Position numbers and translations under genes: made by a program. Below the pieces are notes generated by a model. That model saw only the letters and a program-made list of their open reading frames with translations. It was not told the origin of the DNA and searched no databases. Below are positions 1 to 7,941 of a stretch of 34,514 nucleotides of DNA, one piece after another (position 1 is the first letter of the stretch; every line of letters begins with the position of its first letter). Source of the DNA: Streptomyces spiralis. Lineage in GTDB: Bacteria; Actinomycetota; Actinomycetes; Streptomycetales; Streptomycetaceae. Location of the stretch: positions 64,293 to 98,806 of the forward strand of contig NZ_BNBC01000036.1 of NCBI RefSeq assembly GCF_014654675.1. Direction: 5' to 3'.

Positions 1-1
1 C

Positions 2-496
2 GTCGCCGCCACCGACCACTCCGGGCCGCTGTTCAGCGCGCGGGTGATCATCGTGGCGCTGCTGGTGGCGGCCTTCGCGACGAGCGGGCTGCTGCTGTCG
101 CAGACCGCCTACCGGGGCGGCCTGGGAGCCCCGCTGGCCGTGGTGACACTGGCGAACCCGGTGGCGGCCGCGGTGATCGGGCTCACCCTGCTCGGGCAGG
201 GGCTGCACGGCGGCGCGAGCGGGGTGCTGCTCGCGCTGTCGGGAGCGGCGCTCGCCTCCTGGGGGGTCGTGGCGCTCACGCGGGCGACCCCGCACTCCAC
301 GCCGGCCGAACGGCCGTACCCGGAACCCGGCCTTGCCGGGCCCGGACAGCCCGTACAGCACGACGGCCACGAGGCGCACCCCGTGGCCGCTGTCCTGGCC
401 CTGGAGCCGGAGTCGGCGTCCCAGGAACCGGCGCTGCTGCCCCGGCGGTCCGGAACGCGCCGCCGGTCCGGACCGGGGCACCTCACGCCCCTGTGA
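2..496 (+). CDS. DMT/EamA-family membrane transporter, C-terminal part (5' end outside window)
   Basis: The frame is open from the window edge and ends at TGA 494-496, so only about the last 164 residues are present. The visible part has three hydrophobic Ala/Leu/Val-rich segments with short Gly-rich turns, including the stretch LAVVTLANPVAAAVIG. This is typical of the last helices of the EamA repeat of drug/metabolite transporters, where a small residue-rich penultimate helix contains N-P. A polar Pro/Arg-rich tail of about 60 residues follows and should be cytoplasmic. The likely role is export or uptake of a small metabolite across the cell membrane; the substrate cannot be read. It converges with the scramblase-like gene, with only 48 bp between the two stop codons. 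Confidence 0.7.
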   Translation, partial: VAATDHSGPLFSARVIIVALLVAAFATSGLLLSQTAYRGGLGAPLAVVTLANPVAAAVIGLTLLGQGLHGGASGVLLALSGAALASWGVVALTRATPHSTPAERPYPEPGLAGPGQPVQHDGHEAHPVAAVLALEPESASQEPALLPRRSGTRRRSGPGHLTPL

Positions 497-544
497 CCGC
501 CGGACCGCCGCCGCGCCGGGAGTTCACGAGCGCGGGGCCGTCCG

Positions 545-1345
545 TCAGCCCAGGCCGCGCGAGTCCTGCTTGAGCGCGGTGTCGACGGTGAGCGCCGTCG
601 CCACCACCAGGCTCAGCAGCGGTTCGGGCAGCTGGTAGTGGATCTGCAGGACGTAGTTGTCGGCCGTCGTGAACATCGTCTTGGCCAGGCCCTCCCAGGT
701 CTTGGTGATCCGGGCGACCTCGTTGTCGGCGTGGTCGACGATCGCGAAGTTCCAGGCGCGCCAGTTCTCCGCCTTGATCGCGCCGACCTGCTGGCCATTG
801 GCGTTCATCGCGAAGTTGATCTTGCCGAAGACGTTCTGCTGGACGATCTCGCCGACCTGCGAGCCGTCCGGACGGGAGACGATCACCCGCGACTTGAAGA
901 ACTTCGCGGGCCGCGTGAGCAGCAGCTGCGGCCGGCCGTAGCCGTCCCGGATCTCCAGCCTGTGCGTCATGAACTGGTCGAGGCTGGAGACGAACCGCAG
1001 GATCTTCTTCAGCGCGCTCTGCCCGACCTCGGTGACCGCGCCGATCTGGTTGCCGTTCTGGTCGAAGACCGTGTACTCGTTGGTCAGCTCGATCAGCTTG
1101 GCCTTCTGGTTCACCACCAGCACCGGCTCGCTGAACAGCGTGCCGCCGCCGGCGCCGCTCGGGGCGACGCCGGCCTGCTGCTGCACCTGCTGCTGCACTC
1201 GCGCGTCGGGTGCGGGGGCGGCGGGGGCCTGCCCGCCCGCGTGGGTGTGCTCGGTCCACTGCGCGCCGTCCCAGTAACGGAGCGTCTGCGCCGCACCGTG
1301 CGGATCCGGGTACCAACCTGCAGGTGTGTTCGAATGCGTGGTCAC
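545..1345 (-). CDS. DUF2510 - phospholipid scramblase-related (LURP/tubby-fold) protein
   Basis: The product is 266 aa. Residues about 8-36 form a DUF2510 module (GWYPDPHG...LRYWDGAQWTEHTH), a short Trp-rich domain common in actinobacteria. A Pro/Gln/Ala-rich linker follows to about residue 68. The rest, from LFSEPVLVVNQKAKLIELTNEY to the end, matches the scramblase-related family: repeated beta-strand units such as VFDQNGNQIGAV, RDGYGRPQLLL, SRPDGSQVGEIVQ and NANGQQVGAIKAENW. These proteins have a tubby-like barrel. The bacterial members have no proven activity, and a membrane-surface or lipid-binding role is only inferred. The start is GTG at 1345. No Shine-Dalgarno sequence precedes it, but a promoter-like -10 ends 6 nt upstream, so the mRNA may be leaderless. 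Confidence 0.85.
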   Translation of the reverse strand: MTTHSNTPAGWYPDPHGAAQTLRYWDGAQWTEHTHAGGQAPAAPAPDARVQQQVQQQAGVAPSGAGGGTLFSEPVLVVNQKAKLIELTNEYTVFDQNGNQIGAVTEVGQSALKKILRFVSSLDQFMTHRLEIRDGYGRPQLLLTRPAKFFKSRVIVSRPDGSQVGEIVQQNVFGKINFAMNANGQQVGAIKAENWRAWNFAIVDHADNEVARITKTWEGLAKTMFTTADNYVLQIHYQLPEPLLSLVVATALTVDTALKQDSRGLG

Positions 1346-1351
1346 CGGGGC

Positions 1352-1379
1352 ACAGTACCGCGAGCCGGCCGGGAAGCAA
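1352..1379 (-). promoter_or_regulatory. Putative promoter for the scramblase-related gene (leaderless transcript)
   Basis: Read on the minus strand, a -35-like TTGCTT (1379-1374), a 16-bp spacer and a -10-like TACTGT (1357-1352) are seen. The GTG start begins 7 nt after the -10 box, where transcription would be expected to start. There is no purine-rich ribosome binding site in between. Confidence 0.4.
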
Positions 1380-1397
1380 CCGCCGCCCGCCCCTGCC

Positions 1398-3464
1398 TCA
1401 GTCGGTCGCGATCGCCGGATCGCTCACACCGGGACGCCCGTTCTCGACATGTCCGGCGAAGCGCCGCAGAAACGCCGCGTCCGCCTCGGAGGTGACGGTG
1501 AGGTCGTACCAGCGCCCGCTCGCCGCGAGGTCGTAGCGGCGCCGCACCGCGGCGCCCGGCCGCACACTCACCGCCTGCGCGCTCCCGCCGTAGCCGCTGG
1601 TCACCTTCAGACGGACCGTGCCCGTGCCCTTGTTGGTGAAGGTCAGCTCGACGTCGTCGCCGACGTGCCGTGCGGTGATCTCGGGCCCCGCCGCCCTGCC
1701 GGGACCCTTGAAGACCCGCAGGAAGCCGTTCGGGCCGTGCACGGTCAGGTCGTGGGAGCCGCCGGAGTACGCCGAGTTCCAGCTGTCGGAGACCGTCCTG
1801 CCCGCCTCGGTGGTGTAGGTCCAGGGGCCGTCGGTGCGGTTGCCGGAGGTGACCAGGAAGGCGGCCCCGGCCTGCGCGCCGGAGGCGAAGGTCAGGGTGA
1901 GCTTCCCGGCCGCCGGATCCACCGAACCGTCCACCTGGGGCGCGTACTTCAGGGGGCGGGTCGGCCGCCGGCCACGCTCCTGCCGGGGCAGGACGCCCTG
2001 GGCGGGCGGGGTCGGCACGTAGTCGGGGTGGCGGTCGTGGTCCGGGGGCTCGTAGCCGGTGGTGTCGGGCAGGGAGACCGGGCGGGTGTCCTCGCGGGAG
2101 AAGTCGAAGGCGGAGGTCAGGTCGCCGCAGATCGCGCGCCGCCAGGGCGAGATGTTGGGCTCGCGCACGCCGAAGCGGCGCTCCATGAACCGGATGATCG
2201 AAGTGTGGTCGAGGGTCTCGGAGCAGACGTACCCGCCCTTGCTCCAGGGCGAGACGACGAGCATCGGCACACGCTGGCCGAGCCCGTAGGGGCCGGCCAC
2301 ATGACCGGCGTCGCCCTTGAACAGGTCCGGGCCGACGTCGACCGTGGACCTGCCCTGGCCGGCGGAGGCGGGCGGGAAGGGCGGGATCAGATGGTCGAAG
2401 AAGCCGTCGTTCTCGTCATAGGTGATGAACAGGGCGGTCTTCGCCCACACCTCCGGGACGCTGGTCAGCGCGTCGATGACCTGGGCGATGTACCAGGCGC
2501 CGTAGTTGGCGGGCCAGTTGGGGTGCTCGGTGAAGGCCTCGGGGGCGACGATCCAGGAGATCTGCGGCAGCCTGCCGCCCCTGACGTCGGCCTTCAGCCG
2601 GTCGAAGAAGCCCTCGCCCCTTCGGGCGTCGGTGCCGGTACGGGCCTTGTCGTAGAGGGGGTCGCCGGGCTTGGCGTCGCGGTACTGGTCGAAGTACAGC
2701 AGTGAGTTGTCGCCGTAGTTGCCGCGGTAGGCGTCGGAGATCCAGCCCCAGCCGCCGGCCGCGTCCAGGCCGTCGCCGACGTCCTGGTAGATCTTCCAGG
2801 AGACGCCCGCCTTCTCCAGGCGCTCGGGGTAGGTCGTCCAGCCGTAGCCCGCCTCGTCGTTGCCGAGGACCGGGCCGCCGCCCTGGCCGTCGTTGCCGGT
2901 GTAGCCCGACCACATGTAGTAGCGGTTGGGGTCGGTCGAGCCGATGAACGAGCAGTGGTAGGCGTCGCAGACGGTGAAGGAGTCGGCGAGCGCGTAGTGG
3001 AACGGGATGTCGTCGCGGGTCAGGTACGCCATCGTCGTGGTGCCCTTGGACGGGACCCACTTGTCGTAGCGGCCCTGGGCGAAGGCGGCGTGCCCGTCGT
3101 TCCAGCCGTGCGGGAGGTCCTGGATGAAGGCCAGGCCCAGGTCGTCGGCGTCGGGATGGAAGGGCAGGATCTCCTTGCCGCCGCCGTCCGTCTGGTGCCA
3201 GACGCTCTTTCCGTTCGGCCAGGTGACCGGGCGCGGGTCGCCGAAGCCGCGGACGCCTCTGAGCGTGCCGAAGTAGTGGTCGAAGGAACGGTTCTCCTGC
3301 ATGAGGACGACGATGTGCTCGACATCCTCGATCGACCCCGTGCGACGGTTCGCCGGCAACGCGGCGGCACGCTGGATGCTGCCGGCGAGCGCGGTGAACG
3401 CCGTGGTGGCGCCCGCGATCCCCAGAAAGCGGCGCCGGTTGACTTCGGACATGGGTGAGGGCAT
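1398..3464 (-). CDS. Phosphocholine-specific phospholipase C (Tat-secreted)
   Basis: The product is 688 aa, close to the size of Pseudomonas PlcH/PlcN. The N-terminus has a twin-arginine signal (NRRRFLGIAG, then an Ala/Thr-rich h-region ending near AAALPA), so export is expected after folding. The catalytic domain begins with the family motif HIVVLMQENRSFDHYFGTLRGVRGF (residues about 49-73, listed here in two parts: HIVVLMQENRSFDHYF and GTLRGVRGF) and continues with VSPWSKGGYV and DHTSIIRFMERRFG. Two C-terminal beta-rich repeats follow (about 510-590 and 600-675), the usual pair of bacterial phospholipase C C-terminal domains. The enzyme should cleave phosphatidylcholine or sphingomyelin head groups outside the cell. 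The ATG at 3464 is preceded by GAGAGGA at 7 nt. A 140-bp gap separates it from the upstream radical SAM gene, so it may have its own promoter. Confidence 0.92.
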   Translation of the reverse strand: MPSPMSEVNRRRFLGIAGATTAFTALAGSIQRAAALPANRRTGSIEDVEHIVVLMQENRSFDHYFGTLRGVRGFGDPRPVTWPNGKSVWHQTDGGGKEILPFHPDADDLGLAFIQDLPHGWNDGHAAFAQGRYDKWVPSKGTTTMAYLTRDDIPFHYALADSFTVCDAYHCSFIGSTDPNRYYMWSGYTGNDGQGGGPVLGNDEAGYGWTTYPERLEKAGVSWKIYQDVGDGLDAAGGWGWISDAYRGNYGDNSLLYFDQYRDAKPGDPLYDKARTGTDARRGEGFFDRLKADVRGGRLPQISWIVAPEAFTEHPNWPANYGAWYIAQVIDALTSVPEVWAKTALFITYDENDGFFDHLIPPFPPASAGQGRSTVDVGPDLFKGDAGHVAGPYGLGQRVPMLVVSPWSKGGYVCSETLDHTSIIRFMERRFGVREPNISPWRRAICGDLTSAFDFSREDTRPVSLPDTTGYEPPDHDRHPDYVPTPPAQGVLPRQERGRRPTRPLKYAPQVDGSVDPAAGKLTLTFASGAQAGAAFLVTSGNRTDGPWTYTTEAGRTVSDSWNSAYSGGSHDLTVHGPNGFLRVFKGPGRAAGPEITARHVGDDVELTFTNKGTGTVRLKVTSGYGGSAQAVSVRPGAAVRRRYDLAASGRWYDLTVTSEADAAFLRRFAGHVENGRPGVSDPAIATD

Positions 3465-3604
3465 GGGCGGGTCCTCTCATCCTGACGTGCGGATGGCCGG
3501 AACGGACGGAATGCGCGCGCAGCGAGTGTTCCAAGAGCACCGAACGTGTGGGAAGGGTGCGATGTCGCCCATGTGAAAGGAGCAAGTACGCGAGGCGTCG
3601 CGTC

Positions 3605-4468
3605 CTAGACGGGCCGCATCACGGGCATCCGTGCCGGCACCCGTTCCAGGACGCCGCCCGCGAACACGTCGTACAGGGGCAGGGTTTCCAGGTGGACGTA
3701 GCCGATGTGGCAGTCGCAGACGGCCAGCGGGCACGGGCGGGGGCGCAGCGCCGTCCGGTAGGAGCCGTCGTAGAGGTTGCCCAGCTCGGCGCGGACGAAG
3801 TGGCAGCGGCGGACGGTGCCGTCGCCGTCGACCGAGACGACGGACTCACCGGTGCGGCAGGGCAGTCCGGCGCTGGCGTGGGGGTGGCGGCTGTAGGGGA
3901 AGAGCGGGTCCAGGGCGGTCCACGGCGCGGCCGACGCGTCGTCGTAGGTGTGGCCCTCGGCCGCGTTGACCCACAGGTAGACGTGCTCGGGCAGGTCGGC
4001 GCGCAGCCGGCGGGCATGTGGCAGGTGTTCGGGCAGTCCGACGATGCCGACGCTGAACCGCACCCCTCGGCGCGCCAGGTCACGGCACTTGGCCAGGAAG
4101 CGGTCGTACGGCGTCTGCCCGGGGTGGTACGTGCACCACAGGGCGAGGGTGTCGAGGTCCGCGTCCGCGAGCCAGTCGGTACGACAGCTGAGGTTCGTCT
4201 GGATGGCCACGCGGCGGATGTGCGGCAGCCGCGACAGCTCGGTCAGGGTGCGCCGGTACCAGGAGCGGACCAGGCCCTCTCCCCAGGGGGTGAACAGCAC
4301 GGACAGCCGGTCGCCGGTCTGGTCCGCGGCCCACCCGGCGAACCGTTCGAGGCACTCCCGGTCCGTGCGCAACTGCTCCGGACTGTCGCGCCGCTTGGCG
4401 AAGGGGCAGTACGGGCAGTCGTAGTCGCAGGAGGCGAGGGGGCCACGGTAGAGAAGCGTGAGGTCCAT
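3605..4468 (-). CDS. STM4011-family radical SAM protein with a SPASM-like C-terminus
   Basis: The product is 287 aa. The radical SAM cluster motif is C14-x3-C18-x2-C21 (CDYDCPYC), just after a short N-terminal strand, as in the STM4011 family. Further core features are FTPWGEG (59-65) and IQTNLS (89-94), which fit the SAM-binding sheet. The C-terminus has C204, C222, C246, C251 and C253 (CPLAVCDC), suggesting an auxiliary iron-sulfur cluster like SPASM/twitch enzymes. Substrate and reaction are unknown. It is the last gene of the six-gene operon. The ATG at 4468 follows GGAAGTGAG at 7 nt; a GTG at 4480 overlapping the upstream stop (GTGA) is the alternative. The open frame extends far upstream, but that part is the reverse-frame shadow of the next gene. 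Confidence 0.88.
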   Translation of the reverse strand: MDLTLLYRGPLASCDYDCPYCPFAKRRDSPEQLRTDRECLERFAGWAADQTGDRLSVLFTPWGEGLVRSWYRRTLTELSRLPHIRRVAIQTNLSCRTDWLADADLDTLALWCTYHPGQTPYDRFLAKCRDLARRGVRFSVGIVGLPEHLPHARRLRADLPEHVYLWVNAAEGHTYDDASAAPWTALDPLFPYSRHPHASAGLPCRTGESVVSVDGDGTVRRCHFVRAELGNLYDGSYRTALRPRPCPLAVCDCHIGYVHLETLPLYDVFAGGVLERVPARMPVMRPV

Positions 4469-4476
4469 CGCCGTGC

Positions 4477-5859
4477 TCACTTCCGTTCGTAGGCGGCCAT
4501 CGCCGCACGTACGGCGGGTGAGAACAGCGCGGGTCCGACGGCGTCGGAGTGGGCCAGGCCCTCCGGTGTCAGGCGCAGCACCGTGTGCGTGTCGGTGCCG
4601 TCCAGCCAGCCGCGGTCGGCGAACCGCTCCAGCTCGGCCCCGAAGTCGTCCTGGGGCGGACGGCCGAAACGGGCCCGGTACTCGGCCACGTCGAGCCCTT
4701 CGGCCTGGAGCAGCGACTGGAGCAGATGACGGCGGCGGGACTCGTCGGCGTCGATGCGGCGGCCGTACTCGGCATGGGCGAAGTCGGCGGCGGGGCGGGC
4801 CACGTAGTCGTCGATGATCGAACGGATCTCGTGCATGCCGACCGCGTAGTCGAACGAGTAGTGCAGGCCGGCGGTGTACGAGCGGGCTCCGCAGCCCAGG
4901 CCGATCATGCCGTCGGTCTGGCAGGCGTAGTCGTCCGCGCCCTGCGGTGGCGCGTCGGCACGGCGGAACATCCGCATCGACTGCTGCTCGTAGCCGTGTG
5001 CGAGGAGGTGGTCCCGGCCGAGGCGGTACAGGCGCAGGCGCTGCTCGTCCCAGGCGGGGTCGGCGCCCTGGGCGCGCCGGCCGAGGCCGGTGAGGGGGCG
5101 GACGTACAGGGGGTAGAGGTAGAGCTCCTCCGGCCGCCAGGCCAGGGCCGCGTCCAGGGAGCGCAGCCAACTGGCGTCCGTCTGGCCGTCGATGCCGTAG
5201 ATCAGGTCGATGTTGAGGACGGGTATGCGCGCCTCGCGGACGCGGCCGAGGGCCGCCTCGACGTCCGCGCGGCGCTGGGGGCGTACGGCGGCGCGGGCCT
5301 CGGTGTCGTCGAAGCTCTGCACGCCCAGGCTGAGCCGGGTCGTGCCGCGGGCGGCCAGGACCTCCAGGCGGTCGGCGGTCGCCGTGGCGGGCGAGGCCTC
5401 CACCGACAGCGGGACGGCCCGCAGGTCGGCGCCCATGCGGTGTTCGGCTGTGTCGCAGAGGCGCTGGAGTTCGGCGGCGGTGAGGAAGGTGGGGGTGCCG
5501 CCGCCGAAGGCCGCGGTGGCGAACCGGACGTCTCCGGCGTCGCCGAGCGCCTCGCGCACGGTGGCCGCCTGGCGGTCCAGGGCGTCCAGGTAGGCGCCGG
5601 TCAGCCCGTCGGGGGCGCCGACGCGGGTGAACAGATTGCAGAATCCGCAGCGCACCTCGCAGAACGGGATGTGCAGGTACAGCGAGAGGGCGTCCTTGGG
5701 CTCCGCCGCCCACAGGGAGCGCAGCGCGGGGCGGTCGGGCAGGCGGCGGTAGGAGGTCTTGTGCGGGTAGGCGTAGACGTAGCTCTGGTAGGGGCTGCCG
5801 TACGAGTCCGGCGCGGTCGGCGCGGTCCCGGCGGCCCGGAGACGGGTCACGGTGGTCAT
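4477..5859 (-). CDS. STM4012-family radical SAM protein (HemN/HemW-like)
   Basis: The product is 460 aa. The radical SAM motif is C67-x3-C71-x2-C74 in HIPFCEVRCGFCNLF, the form seen in oxygen-independent coproporphyrinogen oxidase relatives. Supporting HemN-like motifs are FGGGTPTFL, RLSLGVQSF and NIDLIYGIDGQT, and a C-terminal HemN-type helical domain follows (GCGARSYTAGLHYSFDY, then a winged-helix-like region ending GLAHSDAVGPALFSP). It is longer than HemW. It is not expected to be a heme enzyme here because it sits in the STM4011-4015 gene set; HemW-like heme transfer cannot be excluded from sequence alone. The ATG overlaps the stop of the upstream hydrolase gene (ATGA), so translation is coupled. 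Confidence 0.9.
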   Translation of the reverse strand: MTTVTRLRAAGTAPTAPDSYGSPYQSYVYAYPHKTSYRRLPDRPALRSLWAAEPKDALSLYLHIPFCEVRCGFCNLFTRVGAPDGLTGAYLDALDRQAATVREALGDAGDVRFATAAFGGGTPTFLTAAELQRLCDTAEHRMGADLRAVPLSVEASPATATADRLEVLAARGTTRLSLGVQSFDDTEARAAVRPQRRADVEAALGRVREARIPVLNIDLIYGIDGQTDASWLRSLDAALAWRPEELYLYPLYVRPLTGLGRRAQGADPAWDEQRLRLYRLGRDHLLAHGYEQQSMRMFRRADAPPQGADDYACQTDGMIGLGCGARSYTAGLHYSFDYAVGMHEIRSIIDDYVARPAADFAHAEYGRRIDADESRRRHLLQSLLQAEGLDVAEYRARFGRPPQDDFGAELERFADRGWLDGTDTHTVLRLTPEGLAHSDAVGPALFSPAVRAAMAAYERK

Positions 5860-6773
5860 CGGGCGGCTCCCGCTCCGGTTTCGGGTTCGAGGAAGAAGTG
5901 GGCGTACGGCACCGTCCACACCGACTCGTGGCCGATGCGGTGGCCGGTGTAGCCGTCGTCCCCGTAGGCGGTGCCGTGGTCGGAGCAGACGACGGCGAAG
6001 CAGCGGCGTCTGCTGCTCGCGGCGGCGAACAGGCGGCCGATGTGCCGGTCCACGTACTCCAGTGCGGCGGCGTGCGTCTCGCGGGTGTCGCCCGCCTCGC
6101 GGGTGGCTCCGGGCAGGTGGAACCAGTTCGGCTGGTGCAGCGCCGAGACGTTGACGAAGAGGAACAGCCGTTTGCCGGCGGGGATTTGGCGCACCGCGCG
6201 TTCGGCGCAGGCCACCTGCTGCTCGAACGACGTGGGCGAGGCGACGCCGAATCCGGGCTCCCAGTGGGACTCCTGGAACAGACCGGGCAGCACCGAGCCG
6301 AGCGGGCCCTGCTTGTTGAAGAAGCCCACGCCTCCGACGCACACGGTGTGGTAGCCCGCCCGGGCGAGGCCGGAGACGAGGTCGGGTGTGTCGTAGACCC
6401 AGGTGCGCTCGGCCGTCGTCTCGCTGCCGGCGAAGCTCGCCGCGAACAGGCGCGGGTGCGGGCCGGGGGCGGCCGGGGTGGGCAGGAATCCGGCGAAGAT
6501 CGCCTGGTGGGAGGCGTAGGTGAAGCTGCCCGGGGCGTGGCGGCGCTCCCAGCGTCCTCCGGGAAGGTGGCGGGCCAGGTGCGGGATGCGACCGGACGAC
6601 GCGAGTTCGGCGGCTACGTCGTACCGCAGGGTGTCCAGGGTGACGAGCAGCAGGTCGTGGCTGCCGACGATCTCGTTCATGTCGGGGTCGGCGGGTGCCG
6701 CGGCCGGTACGGGAGTCACCTGACGCTGGGACCCGTCGGGGAGCGGCGTGGGCGTCGGGTCAGGCGAGGGCAT
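5856..6773 (-). CDS. STM4013/SEN3800-family hydrolase (alkaline phosphatase/sulfatase superfamily)
   Basis: The product is 305 aa with no signal peptide or membrane helix, so it should be cytosolic. Metal-site motifs of the alkaline phosphatase superfamily are present: LLLVTLDTLRYD (D47), CSDHGTAYGDD (D265, H266) and H278/H282 near GHRIGHES. At the nucleophile position the segment SFTYASHQAIFAGFLP aligns with the sulfatase C/S-x-P-S-R block. There the formylglycine-forming Cys/Ser is replaced, most likely by Thr85. That favours phosphoester or phosphotransfer chemistry over sulfate ester hydrolysis (inference). The ATG at 6773 overlaps the upstream gene by 14 nt and has a weak GGGA site; M32 at 6680 is an alternative start without an RBS. 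The first 31 residues are Pro-rich and may not be conserved. Confidence 0.87.
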   Translation of the reverse strand: MPSPDPTPTPLPDGSQRQVTPVPAAAPADPDMNEIVGSHDLLLVTLDTLRYDVAAELASSGRIPHLARHLPGGRWERRHAPGSFTYASHQAIFAGFLPTPAAPGPHPRLFAASFAGSETTAERTWVYDTPDLVSGLARAGYHTVCVGGVGFFNKQGPLGSVLPGLFQESHWEPGFGVASPTSFEQQVACAERAVRQIPAGKRLFLFVNVSALHQPNWFHLPGATREAGDTRETHAAALEYVDRHIGRLFAAASSRRRCFAVVCSDHGTAYGDDGYTGHRIGHESVWTVPYAHFFLEPETGAGAAR

Positions 6774-7941
6774 GGTCGGGTCCCGTTCTGTGCTGGGTGT
6801 GACGGATGGACTGCGGCCGGGCGGGGGTCCGGAGCGCGGGATGTGCGCGCAGGACGGCGGCGACCTGGGCCGCGTAGGTGTCCAGACCTTCGGCTCCGCT
6901 GCCGGGCAGGCCGGTGAGCCGTGGCAGCAGGTCGCCGAAGGCGTTGACCTCGCCGACCGCGAAACGGCGCCAGCCGGTGGCCGGCAGCAGGTCGACGCCC
7001 ACGCACAGGGTGCGCGGGAAGCAGGCCGCGGCGCGTTCGCACACCGCGAGGGCGCCCGCCCAGCTGCCGCCGGCGGTCTCGACCGCCCGCCGGGCCGCTT
7101 CGAGGTCGCCGCGGGAGCCGCCGAGGTGCAGGTTGGTCAGCGGCGCGGCGCTGGTGCGGACCACCGCGTGGGTGGCGCGCCCGGCCACCACGAGCACCCG
7201 CAGGTCGGCCGCGCGGCCGTGCTGCGAGGCCTTCGGCAGCCATCTCTCCAGGTGCAGTCCGTCGGGGGCCAGGGTGTCGACGATCGCCGCGATGTCCTGC
7301 TCCCGCTCATAGCGCCGCACTTTGAGCGAGTTGAACAACCGCCCGTCCGGGGCGAGTTCGACCGATGTCGTGGCGCGGATCCGGCCTCCACCCGCCGCCT
7401 CCACGGCGAGGACACCGGACGCCGAGGAGCCGTGCGCGAGCTTGACGAAGAGCCGGGGCATACGGTGCTCACGCATCAGCAGCCGTACGTCGTCCCAGCC
7501 GCCCACCGAGGCCCCGGCGGGTCCGGACGTCGGCGAGTACGGAACGGGTACGCCCGCTGCGTCGAGCACGGCGTGGCAGCGCCTCTTGTCGAACAGCACG
7601 GCCAGTTCGTCCGGGTCGTCCAGGCGCACCCCTCCGCGCAGGCCGCCCACGGCGGTCAGGAAGCGCGTGTACCAGTGGGCCGAGCCCTCCACGCGGGTGG
7701 GGTCGTCGACGCCCCGCAGCAGCCGGTCCACCTCGGCGTTCTCACCGGGCGAGTCGACACGGACGATCTCGCCCGGTGCGAACTCGGCGCGGCCGTGCCG
7801 CAGTACGCCCGTCCAGGGCACCACACGGGGTGCGGGCAGGCCGGCCGCGGTCACCGCCCGGGCGAACAGCGCGACCCGGCGGTTCTCGGGGTTGCCGACC
7901 ACCGCGAAGCGCGCTCCCGTCTCATTCTCCGACGGCGACAT
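6760..7941 (-). CDS. STM4014-family protein, ATP-grasp fold
   Basis: The product is 393 aa. An N-terminal Rossmann-like pre-ATP domain (RFAVVGNPENRRVALFARA) is followed by ATP-grasp elements: a first lysine in FDKRRCHAVLDAAGVPVP (K119), a second in LFVKLAHGSSASGVLAVE (K167 with the flexible Gly/Ser loop), and a C-terminal metal-binding pair, GVDLLP and GEVNAFGDLLPRL. ATP-grasp enzymes join a carboxylate to an amine, thiol or hydroxyl through an acyl phosphate. Which substrates are joined here is unknown. The start is ATG 7941, preceded by AGGGA; it overlaps the upstream LRR gene by 20 nt. A longer frame to 7995 exists but would run deeper into that gene and has no better RBS. Confidence 0.87.
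   Translation of the reverse strand: MSPSENETGARFAVVGNPENRRVALFARAVTAAGLPAPRVVPWTGVLRHGRAEFAPGEIVRVDSPGENAEVDRLLRGVDDPTRVEGSAHWYTRFLTAVGGLRGGVRLDDPDELAVLFDKRRCHAVLDAAGVPVPYSPTSGPAGASVGGWDDVRLLMREHRMPRLFVKLAHGSSASGVLAVEAAGGGRIRATTSVELAPDGRLFNSLKVRRYEREQDIAAIVDTLAPDGLHLERWLPKASQHGRAADLRVLVVAGRATHAVVRTSAAPLTNLHLGGSRGDLEAARRAVETAGGSWAGALAVCERAAACFPRTLCVGVDLLPATGWRRFAVGEVNAFGDLLPRLTGLPGSGAEGLDTYAAQVAAVLRAHPALRTPARPQSIRHTQHRTGPDHALA

Noticed and set aside
3465..3604. PHO box upstream of the phospholipase C gene
   Set aside because: I looked for GTTCACC-type direct repeats; only a loose GTTCGGTG is present, without a second 11-nt repeat.
3605..5713. One 702-residue open frame covering the STM4011-type gene and beyond on the minus strand
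   Set aside because: Only the last 287 residues have radical SAM motifs. The upstream part is Arg/Pro-rich out-of-frame shadow of the STM4012-type gene, which is read in another frame.
4477..5859. HemW or coproporphyrinogen oxidase as the name of the second radical SAM gene
   Set aside because: The HemN-like motifs are there, but the gene order and length fit the STM4012 family; a true hemW would normally sit beside heat-shock or lepA genes.
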